Assembly (NCBI GenBank): GCA_009869945.1
Contig: WIXG01000240.1
Location: 58,967 to 122,966, forward strand
DNA from: Mesaphorura yosii
Taxonomy: Eukaryota > Arthropoda > Collembola > Poduromorpha > Tullbergiidae
Direction of reading: 5' to 3'
Length of the DNA: 64,000 bases
Shown: positions 52,301 to 62,500 of the stretch, one piece after another
Position numbering within the stretch: position 1 is the stretch's first letter
Layout of the letters: every line of letters begins with the position of its first letter
Translations under genes and position numbers: made by a program
Notes under the pieces: generated by a model
Database searches by the model: none
What the model was told of the DNA's origin: nothing
Seen by the model: the letters and a program-made list of their open reading frames with translations, nothing else

Positions 52301-55300
52301 AATGAACATTGAGACCATGCAAGAAATAGTTTCTTGGTTCGCTGAGCTTGAGATAGAGGATATATTCACGGGGTTTGTGCTTTTTTATTCCTACCACTCT
52401 TACGGAGGAAGAAAGCACAGCAGCTCAAATTCAAGCAAGCCCCATCGTGCGAAGGATTCCACTTTCATTAAAATGCCAAATAACATTCAAATGCGGACTC
52501 AACCTCCGAGTTTCCACCGCCGTGACACAAGGCGCAAGGCAAAGTCCACTTTTAACGTAGGAAAATGGCGTATAAATGTAAATACAAGATACTCGATCGT
52601 GAGCGTGAAGATGCAGTGCTTCGTTGTACTTGGCAATGTTTAGTATTTGGAGAAAGTTTAGTTCCGCTTTTATTTTGAACTTATTTTTTCAGGGAAAGTG
52701 TCCTCAAAGGAATTGCGAGCACAAGTTGAGAGTCAAAATCCTTTCGCCTGAGCCGTTGTGTAAGCCGCAGTATGCAATTTTCCTTCTGCTCACTGCTGCA
52801 GTTATTCCAAAGCGAAGCAAAGACCTCCTAGTCTGTTTTTGCTCTACAGACCTTCCGAAAGCGGAAACTGTGCTAATTTCTTTAGTCTACCATCCCAAGG
52901 CTGTACTATAGTACAGAAAAATGCAGTGGCCAACAGTCGCAACTTCGCAAAGCACAGTGCGTGGGCTTCAAAAAATAATTTCCTCTCAGAGAAAATGTAG
53001 CATTTCAAGATGTGTAAGTCAAAGCCGCACAGTCAAGTTTTACGAGACACTTAAAGATCGTATGTTTGCCATAAAGCGGGCGTTGAGTGAGTGGATGCGG
53101 GCAAATGAACTGATAAAACCATAAATCTCTCAGCGTCAAGTGAATATCATCTTGATGCTTCGCGTCGCATTCGTCCAACAATGCAATCCGATGAAATTCT
53201 TGCAGTTTGGAGGACGACTGTTAATAATTTTACTGCTCCTCTGCTCGGGCGAGGATTCAAGCATTTTTGGATTAGAAACCAACTTTTTACGACCGGATTC
53301 ACTTGCAACAAAAGTTGAGGCACTTTGTCAGAGTGAGCGATGGAGACGAGTTTGATGAATCTGTTGTGGAAGCGCATTAGGAATGCTTGAGCTCCTTATT
53401 TAAGTTATACGAAAGAATCCATTTTATTAAGTTTGGCATGTTGAGGTTAAGGCCACGCCGTGAGTTCATCGTACTGGAGTCCATAATCATAATCATTTTA
53501 CCCTCACAGAAAATCAAAATAAAGCATAGCAATCTTACCCACAGTAAATGAAAATAAATCAGATCGATCGTAAACGATGGCCAAGTGCTTCCATTTGAAT
53601 GTGCGGCAGATTGTGTCGAAGACTTGCTTGAGTCCACATTGGCAGTAGGATAATCGAGTAAGGGTGGAATACTTGGATTTATCTCCAAACACGCCCTGTG
53701 ACAAGATACAGCCCGAATCAGCAAACTTAGTCTGCATACAGAGAAGCAATATTTATGGCAAGCATATGTATGTGTAGTGCGCAGCAACGAGAATACGATA
53801 TCGTTATATTTGCAAGTTGGGGCTAAAACGGGGGCAACGACGAAGACGAAGGCAGCGGCAGCATGGCTGGCCAAACACGAGATTTCGTATCCTGGTTGAT
53901 GTGACGGGAACGAGTTAAGCAATAGTTTATGGCGTACGATAAGATGACATGATGATTGATCTAAAGCCTCATTGTTACTGCTGCTGCCCGTTGCCCGTCG
54001 TTGTTTAATTCCTTATACACACAGTAAATTCACATTACAGTAAATTTGCTCCTCTGCACTGTACCGCACCGCTCTTATTTGTTATTTCCAGTAATACGAT
54101 ATAATAACAATAATAACAGTTGTCCAATTTTGCTCGTTGGGCCACGGCACAAGCGACGGCGAGCAGCTCAATGCGCTTCATGGAGTCAGCGCTATTTTAT
54201 TAGGGCTCATGCTCTGCTTGTGAAGGAAACAATGAGTGATGTAACTTGAAGACTAAACTCGTTGCATGAGGAACAGGGTCTCATATTTGCGAAGACGCGC
54301 TGTTAGTTTCACTTTACGCTTTTACCCTGACTGCACTACAGAGAGACGTAGACGAACGAACGAAGATACTGACAACACTAAGCTAAAGGAGAGAAAAATG
54401 AGAGTAAGATGCAGGACTGAAATGACATACGTTTTTGGTCAGGTTGTTTTGGCCGCTGTTTTGGGTTTTTACATCAAACTTTTCTGCTTACCGTGTCATT
54501 GATTTTAATTCGTTTCAGTCCTCCCAGCAGTTTGTCTCCGGTAACCTCACTCTCGGCGGAAGGCGGCTGAAATTACAAGTACAAAGTACAGAGGAGAAGG
54601 GAGTAAATTAAAACTCTCCCTAAAACTGTCTATGTCATTAAAAAGGTATGAAACCACAAACGCCACAGAGTGAAAAATGACGCACCTGATCTCCCAGTCC
54701 GGTAACAATGGGAGAGTTCCAGTATGCGGCCAGAGTGGCCACAGGGTCAAGAGCGAACCCACAAGCTGGTCCAATGAACGCAATCACATTTGACAAGAAC
54801 CGCATGTCAGCTGCTAATCCCGGGGTCAAACCATTGTCACACGACGGGTAGCTGCAAAGAGACAGAAATGTTTGGTTACTATTTTTGCGACATTTCTGGA
54901 AGGCACTCAAGCTCAAGCAATTACTTCCTTCCTAGCTGACATGCAGAGTCTCATTTTATCTTACAAATACTGTGGCTGCCAGCATCGTGTATCATTGCCG
55001 CATTACGATCATTTACGAATACGTCCTTTGCTTGCCAAAAATGCGCATCGTGCGCATGATGTTCAACCTATAGGAAGTGTCAATGAGACTTCGACCTACC
55101 TTCTCTGCACTTTGTCCAGCTTAATCATGTGATGGGCCAGATACTCTTTGTTGACAATGTCAAGCGCCATATCCACCGCAGGAGAAATTTTCTCCGCATC
55201 GAAGCTGGTGCCCGTGCCCGAGACGAGGAGCACTCCGATGTTGTAATGACGAAACCCACGCTCATCGTAAAAGACAGGTACATGTGCGAACTGATCACAT

Positions 55301-55389
55301 TCTATCACCCGAGGTAATTGCAAAAGCGTCGAAATCGTGATAAGATAGAAGACGCAGAAGTCACTGCTGAAATATTGCGGCGGCCGCAT
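43325..55389 (-). CDS. NPR: Receptor guanylyl cyclase, natriuretic-peptide-receptor type
   Basis: Single-pass membrane receptor making cGMP, 22 exons and about 1,138 residues. Signal peptide at the start (ATG 55389, [16 protein letters not shown]); ANF-receptor ligand domain to about 460 ([38 protein letters not shown]); transmembrane segment about 465-492 ([20 protein letters not shown]); kinase-homology domain about 515-800 with [12 protein letters not shown] in place of HRD...N, so a pseudokinase, though DFG is kept; coiled coil about 825-870; cyclase about 870-1060 with [23 protein letters not shown] (Glu) and [15 protein letters not shown] (Cys), the pair that selects GTP. Exons: 55389-55100, 54851-54686, 53695-53539, 51870-51757, 51390-51281, 50604-50416, 49206-49071, 48807-48716, 48263-48040, 47070-46986, 46899-46795, 46714-46634, 46538-46332, 46229-46070, 45907-45746, 44972-44804, 44670-44521, 44409-44286, 44223-44155, 44094-43821, 43741-43662, 43597-43325. 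The ligand cannot be told. Several introns of 0.8-1.7 kb hold nothing recognisable. Confidence 0.94.
44095..44154 (-). other. Stop-free 60-base intron in the cyclase catalytic domain
   Basis: GTAACT...TTGAAG on the minus strand, 20 codons in phase 0 with no stop. Spliced, it joins DSFDAYK to VETIGDAY, the invariant family sequence. Retained, it would put 20 extra residues just before the guanine-reading Glu. Confidence 0.8.
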
Positions 55390-56411
55390 GACCACTGACT
55401 AGCTATTCTATTCTGGGACTAAATTGCACCTCATTAAAGGCTCAATTTCGAGAAAGACAGTTACGCACCATGAATAAGAAACATGATCAAACGACAGCAG
55501 ACAGCAACAAGACTGCACGGTAAGAACCAGCGGAAGGCTTCCTCGTTCTCTGACGATGTCGGTGACGCTCTTCGCCCGGCAAGTCATACTGCCTCGCTGG
55601 AAAGTGATTCTTAAGTTCTTATAGTCTGTCTCGGCAGCAACTTCCTTTACTTCCTTACTGTTCTTTCCATATTCCATTCCACGAACATGCACGCCGTGCT
55701 TGCAGAGCCAGGCGGATTAATGCTCGCATGTGCAGCTTTACCGTTCTTTCTTTGGGCAATTCACTCTCGCTGTCACGCAGTTTGGTTCCAGTTCGACTTT
55801 CAGTGCCGAAACAGCCTGCGGACTTTGCGCATCTAATTGTATATTGTCCAATTCCACAGTGCATTATTTTCCCATTAAAAGCTAAATTAGATGCGAGCTG
55901 GCAATTGCATGTTTACGGGTAATTTCAATGCTCGAACGATATTATAAATTCAATGATACAAACAATTATGTCCAGCGTAATAAATTGAACAGTTTGGGGA
56001 ATCTTCATTAGAAATTGAGTAGAAGTCAAGCCAAAGCTTTCCCGACAGTTTCATTTTATGCTGTTCCAATGACTTAATTGGAAGAACTCATGAAATGTGG
56101 CCTGCAAAATTATCCAAGGGTTTAATTGCTCTCTTAATGACAAAAATTACTATTCAATCATGCCATAATTGCTTAATCAAGTTGATTGATTTGATTATGA
56201 ATAAATGCACCAAGTTTAAAGTGAGCTAATAAAGTGCATTGCATCAATTAAGGAAGACTAGATTTACGATCAGTTATTCAGGAAAAAGATGGCAGTTAGA
56301 GCATTGCGATTTAATCCAAAATTAATTTATTCAAGTTGTATTTAACACACACACCTTTCCATACAAAGTTCTGTACATTACTTGTGGTTTAATTTAACTA
56401 AATGAGAATGA
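55390..56411. other. Intergenic region between ACTR6 and the guanylyl cyclase
   Basis: About 1 kb between two minus-strand genes in tandem; it should hold the cyclase promoter. On the minus strand an AATAAA at 56331-56326, 80 bases past the ACTR6 stop, is a good poly(A) signal for ACTR6. Nothing else is recognised. Confidence 0.55.
56326..56331 (-). terminator. Poly(A) signal, ACTR6
   Basis: AATAAA on the minus strand about 80 bases after the ACTR6 stop codon. Confidence 0.5.
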
Positions 56412-58189
56412 TCAGTTACGTAAGTCTACGATCTCCGGAATTTCTCCTTCTTCATCCCACTTTGCCTTGCTGACCAAGAACTTGTCCAGGCGCCCTTGGA
56501 ACGCTAATCGGTTTCCACCATGACATGCGAACTGGATAGGCCTACAAACGGTAATGCCATTAAATCTCAGAACCCAGAACGGGTGTATAGAAGCATAATG
56601 AGGGATTTTACTAACTCGTTCGCCAGTGTAACGTGGACATCATACGCGTCTGGTGCCATTTTCCTCACTTCATCGAACACTCGATCTCGATATCCAGGGA
56701 ACTTTGAATTGCCGCCGATTAGAAAAATGTTCCCATAGAGATGCGGTTGAATCGAATCCGGAAAACTTCGGACCACTTCATGAATTAGCTCCCCAATCCC
56801 CATCTGTGTGAGACTAATGTCGGAGGGATTGAAGAGCAATTCGGGCACTGAGAACCTCTCGTTGTTCATCTTGAGAATCTGCAGAACGCATTTCAGACTT
56901 GCAACAGCGGTATGTGTGAAGGGTCTGTTATTCAGTTTTCGTACCTGCTCTTTACCCTTGGACACTTTTGTGAACTCCTGTTCAGCTCGAAGCTTTCCCC
57001 TTTCATGCGTTATGAAATCCGGCATGATATACTCCTGATAAATCTTATTATCCGGCCACTTCAGTCTTGCCATTTGCATATCAGCGTCAAAATCGCGTGA
57101 AACGAAGCATAGGTCTTCCTTGGCTTGGTTCATCAAGTACACTTCGTCCATAACATTAAATTGTCTGCAAAATTGAAAATTATAGGCCAATATGTTCAAA
57201 ATGCTCAGCATTTATTGTGTGACTGACTACCTGTAGGATATAAGTTCCTTCAACTGATTTGTCAGAGCTTTTCCACCTATGTCGATCCTACGCATTGCCT
57301 CAACTACCATTCGCCCATTCAAGAATGGAATAACATGAGTGAAGCTGAATCCACTGTCGACTACAAGGGTGCACAACGGGGTTGTATTTGCCGGAGTTAA
57401 ATTGACTCCATCCTCAGTGATAACTTGGACCTCCTCTATTGAGGCACTGGGTGGTGGTTTCCAAGTCTCTACGTAATAATTTTCGGCCAGCTGGGCAGCT
57501 AAAAAATTGAAGTTAATTATAGTTTTATTTTTCGTTGGTCGGAGTCGGTCACTGTTTTTGTTGATCTTTGTGCTTCGACCGACCCGACATACTTGATGCA
57601 CTTACCAGTAATAAAACCAACAGAACGAAAGCCAAAATCTTCGAGCAACATTTCGCTGAGAACACTTCGAATATGACCGAAATTCAGGACGGGCTCAGTC
57701 AAAAGTAGGTCAGTCTGTGCGAAATTAACGTTCAGTGCCGCTTCCCCAAATATGTACTCCCAAATTTTCATTTGTACGTCGTACGAGCGCATGTAACCCT
57801 TGAATGATGACAGTTGTTAATTTGCAACTTACTGCTGCCCTCCAGTTGTTTATAGCTTACTTTTTCAAATGGTCGAGAAATGTGCATACCACTTCTAAAG
57901 ACACAATTGGAGACTTGACTCGAAATATACTTCTGGCCACCCAGCGATTTCGTCACAAAATTCGGAACAGTTCTACAGAAATAAAAAAAGGAAATGTTTT
58001 ATTGGAAACGTAGTGGACGGTCGAACGAACGTTATATGCATCTTACAAAGACATGCTCGTCTCAGAAAGTCCTGCATTCTTCTCCTTCGCACTATCCAAG
58101 ACAACACCAATCTTAATGGTGTCGGCACCATTATCCATGACCAAAGTGGCATTTTCGAGTTGGTGGTATTGGAATCTAAGCGATTCCAT
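56412..58189 (-). CDS. ACTR6: Actin-related protein 6
   Basis: Nuclear actin-related protein, a subunit of the SWR1/SRCAP complex that deposits histone H2A.Z. Seven exons give 442 residues: 58189-58047, 57972-57861, 57798-57606, 57498-57231, 57164-56945, 56878-56616, 56541-56412. The first exon begins MESLRFQYHQ and has the nucleotide-binding loop VMDNGADTIKIG. Then RPFEKGYMRSYDVQMKIWEY, LTEPVLNFGHIRSVLSEM (ARP6-type), the second phosphate loop LVVDSGFSFTHVIPF, SYRQFNVMDEVY, NERFSVPELLFNPSDI, and LIGGNSKFPGYRDRVFDEV. These ARP6-specific blocks exclude actin and other Arps. It is about 45 residues longer than the vertebrate protein because of loops, mainly around YYVETWKPPPSASIEEV. The penultimate intron is stop-free and in phase 0. 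ATG 58189 gives a protein whose nucleotide loop starts at about residue 18; a later start would cut into it. Confidence 0.93.
56879..56944 (-). other. Stop-free 66-base intron in ACTR6
   Basis: GTACGA...CTGCAG on the minus strand, 22 codons in phase 0 without a stop. Splicing joins SKGKEQ to ILKMNNERFSVPELLF, which matches the family without a gap. Confidence 0.75.
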
Positions 58190-59510
58190 TAGCTCGGCTG
58201 GGTCTGTCAATAATTAGTCGCACGAATGAGATGAAGGATAAATTGCGTATGAAACATTCTCACTGATAATTCCTACTTAATTTATTATCTGGTCTGGTAA
58301 GACACAAACTTCTAGGAAAAGGTCCCTTCTATTGATCAGAGTCTGGCTGTCACCTTGAGTTTACTGTGTAGAATGGAAAGTAAAGCATTCAATTTGATTG
58401 CTCTCTGTCGATTTGGCCGCTTGTGTTCCGATATTCGTACCAAAGACTTTCAAAACAAAGCAAGGTAGATAGAATATGAAAAAAAAATCTCAAACTGATT
58501 CAAGCTCTGTCCCATATGGAATCGGGCCTGTGCGAGTTGGCGATGCCCTACTGCACGTCTGAACTTCTCGATTTACTCATCTCAGGAAAAACACCGATAA
58601 GCATAAGCAATGACTATTAATATGGCTAATAAAGCATCAACAAGAAAATCGTTTTGGTTTTTGCTTGGCAAAATGTAAATTGGATGCTGGATCAACATAC
58701 CTAATTGGAGAATTCAACTGCACTTGCTATTCGAGGACAGAGTAGACGCCAACTACTAAAACTGATCCCTTTCACACTGTCATTTCAGCAACCAGTACGA
58801 CATACCTTCTGCCGATCGCATAATGATATGAATAAATGAACTCCTTCAATGAAGTCGATCTTCCTTGAGTGTAATTAATCAAAGTGGCGCCGATTAATTT
58901 AATTACCTTATTAACAATGGGCAACGTTTAAAGACTGTTACTACTGAACACAAAAGCGTAAAATTGTTGTCAAGATTTTAGATATGCATATCAACACTAT
59001 GTGGGGTGATCCTATCCGATTAAATCGATAACGATTGCACAAGTTCGAGCCCTGAAATACGGTAGGTTTTTCGAATCAACCCCGTGACCTCTTTTAAATT
59101 CAAAGTGAGCTGAGGATTGACGAACTTATTCATTCCATTCCAGTGCTTTCTCAAAACCGTAATCTTACTACTGCTTTACAGATGGAGGTTGCAAACTCGA
59201 ACTACAGATTGGGGAATGATTAATATTTATCCTTTTACATTTTCGGTGGCTGCTAGGTGGAATTAAGGTTTATGACACGAATAAAAAAATCATTTTACCT
59301 AGATGGACATTCGAATTCGGTCGAACAAATTAAGACAAATGCGCAAATGATTTGTTTGGAACTAACCGACATTTTATTGTATGTGTACTTTCATTAAGGA
59401 TAATTAAGGCATGATTGGTACGAATTAGCCGTTTAGATGTAATAAAAATTGTAATCTTCCTGGTATGATTTATTTCTATTGATTGTCAATTCTGTGTAGT
59501 AGAAGACGCC
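58190..59510. other. Intergenic region between MAN2C1 and ACTR6
   Basis: About 1.3 kb, with the ACTR6 promoter at its left end and the MAN2C1 3' end at its right. On the minus strand AATAAA at 59474-59469, about 40 bases past the MAN2C1 stop, fits a poly(A) signal. I see no other gene or bounded repeat. Confidence 0.55.
59469..59474 (-). terminator. Poly(A) signal, MAN2C1
   Basis: AATAAA on the minus strand, about 37 bases after the stop codon. Confidence 0.5.
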
Positions 59511-62500
59511 TTATTGGAAGGAAATAATGAAAGACCTCAACTTGAATGGAGTGAAGTCAGTCGAAAAGGAATTGTTCATGTGTGGAACGACTGGTCCGAC
59601 GGTTTCCAGGCCATTGCATTCATTAACGGATACCACATTGAATCCGAGCGTGATTCTGAAATGTTGATCAGGAAGAGTATTAACAACTGGTTAATCATTA
59701 TTTGTGAAGCAACTTACGTTGTATTTTCAGCATTCCCTCCAAATGCTTCATACAGACGGATAATAATGGAGCCAGCGACATCGTGAGCAGGTTTGCACGC
59801 TTCGACAATAACAGCGGGATTGCTCACTGTGACAAAATTCGTTGGTGGTGCCCTGCGAACAAATAAAGCGTGAGCTTTCCGCCACATTGGGATGTAGTAT
59901 TAATTTTAGTCATCAATCATACGTGGCAGCGCCGGCAAGCATCGGCACATTGTTTGCACCGTAGAAGTTCAATTCGTAAGCTCTCTGGATTACCTCAGCC
60001 TCCTGGAACGGACCTGTTTAAAATGGCCGATTTAGACCGCATTAAATAATTGAACACTTCATCAATTCCTCTTCTTCGTCAGTCAAGCTACCTTCGTGAG
60101 GCATCACGGCATAGTAAATATAATGCGTGTGCATGTCACAATTTGCGTCTGGGTTCTTTGGTGATTTCAGCATGGACAACTTCACGATGTTGTCTCGCAC
60201 ATGCCATCCGTACTTTGAGTCAGTAATGAATGTGACTCCTTTGTCGGTTTGCGAAATGTCCATCCATTTGCTAAAAAATACAGGCACAATGCACACTCGT
60301 GTATATTTAATATTCGCACGTGTCTTTGTGAAAACTTACTGGCCGCAGACTTCGAATTTTGCCATTTCCCAGCTGGTGTTGATGTGAGTAGGGCGTTTGG
60401 CGTGGCCATACTGAATTTCGTATGTCGCATCTCTTGCGAGAATGTCAACTGGGAATTCCATCTTCAAGAACTTGTGGTCCTCGCGCCAGTCGATAACCCA
60501 ATAGTACTCGACCATGGGTGAGTCAGCTCGCATAATAGTGTAGCGTTCAAATGTGCTTCCGTTGCCAAATGTGCCGCTCCATCGATACCCCCCGACGATG
60601 GGACCCGTGGCAAAGTTGGTAGCGTTCGTCTGTGTTGTGAAATTTGGAAGCTCCCTTGTCTCCAAGTGATAGTCCATAACGTCCCAGGCATCCTGTCAAC
60701 AATTGCAAACGAATTTGAGTACAAACTCAATTACAAGACAAGAAGGGACTCACCCAGTACATTGGCACGTCATCGTAAATGTAGATCATTGCAGGGTCAG
60801 TTCCCGTATTGAGACGGTCATTGAAGATTGCCTTCTCCCTTCCACTTGGTCCCGTGAAAAAGAGGGACTCGACTGGGAGTCCAGTTTGCGGGAATGTGAG
60901 ACGCACCAGGCCATTGGAAAACTGGCCGACACCGCCAGCAGCTAGACAAAATATTGTGTTTGACGTCAATAGATCGAATTCTTTTTACGCGAAATAAAAT
61001 CATCGAGCTCATAAGGAAGATAGACTTACCGTTGTACGCCACAGGGTTGTTTGGCGCCACTGCCTGAAAGGCAGTGTAGCCAGAAGCACTTAATTGAACC
61101 AAACTTGCGCTGAAAGAATTCGGAACTCGGAATCTTCCTTCTCCAGAGTCCTCAATGACTTCTGGACGTAGTGTCACAGCCTGAATATTCTCTCCGATGG
61201 GTGGAACCCCGGTATCTGGTCTTTGGAAGATTACTGTTTTGTATGGCCAGTTCAGCGCGTTGTACACGTATCTGGCAGCTCCTGTGCCAAGAATCAGTCC
61301 ATGGTACTCGGTACGGAGACTAATCAACCCGGTAAAGATCTCTGCGTAAATTCTCCAAGCATCTTGAGCAGCCATCTCAATGCATGATCCAGGAAGCACA
61401 TCGTGGAATTGATTCAAGAGATAATTTTTCCAGTGAATATCCAACATCGCCATATCACTGAAGAGTTAACGTTTGTAAAATTCCAAAGTGTATGTTTACC
61501 AAACGCTTCCTTCCTTACAAACATTACAAATTCTCCTTTCTTACGTGGTAAGCTTGACCTGCGTCACTTTTCCAGTCGCATAGGCAATTGAAAAGAGCAG
61601 CTCTACTTCACGGAAGAAGATATCAATTTTTCTGTTGTACCACTTAATTCTTGCCTGCAATAGAATTCAAAGAGCACCATGAGGTTCTGTTTAGTTCATC
61701 ATTGGTTTATAGATTTATCAGAGTGTACTGACTTGAGAAGTGTAAGTTCCATTGTGAAGTTCAAGATACAGTTCTCCGACCCACTTGTAAAATTTGGATG
61801 ATTCTCTTTCAAGCGCGATCCAGAAGTCTTCCGGTGTGCCAAATTGCACTCTGGAAATGCAGACCGATACAATAGCCTAGATTCGAATTGGTTGTTTATT
61901 GTAGTATCCAGGCTTGGGCAGATATTTTATCTAGGTGTCTTTTTATCTGAAGATAATTTATCTAGATAAAATTATCTTGATAAATTGTCAGGATGGGATC
62001 TGTATTTACGGCTTACCTAGATACATTGCGTTTCATTATCTTTATCTGCAACTCGTCCAGATCTATCTTAAGATAGAATGACGCGTCAGTTGTATATTTC
62101 AGATTTTCTACCTGATTTTAACGTGGCGTTTTAATACTCACAAGTTCGAACATGTCAAGAAGACGCAGCGAATACGCAACATATGATAGGAAATGCTGCT
62201 TGACCCCTTGCAATGACGACAATGAGAGCTTGGTTCTCTGCCGTCGTCATTTGACGCCGTATATTCCTTTCACATTAACAAATATTAACTGCCATCTTTA
62301 TCTTTATCTTTGTGGAAAAAGTTTATCTAAATGAATTATCTTTATCTTTTATCTGTGCAGAAAATTCTTGGTTTTATCTTCATAAATTATCTAGATAATT
62401 GTTAAAACCCATCTTTATCCTTGGCTACAAAATTGGCTAAAGATAAGATAATCTGCCCAAGTCTGGTAATAGCTGGACTCACTTCGGAATGCCATCCACA

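Noticed and set aside
53377-53922. 181-codon minus-strand frame inside the guanylyl cyclase gene
   Set aside because: It overlaps the true exon 53695-53539 in another frame; the true exon is fixed by family similarity and phase.
62152-62334. 60-codon plus-strand frame inside the MITE as a transposase remnant
   Set aside because: It has no zinc-finger or hAT catalytic motif and runs into the TTATCT repeats; more likely incidental.
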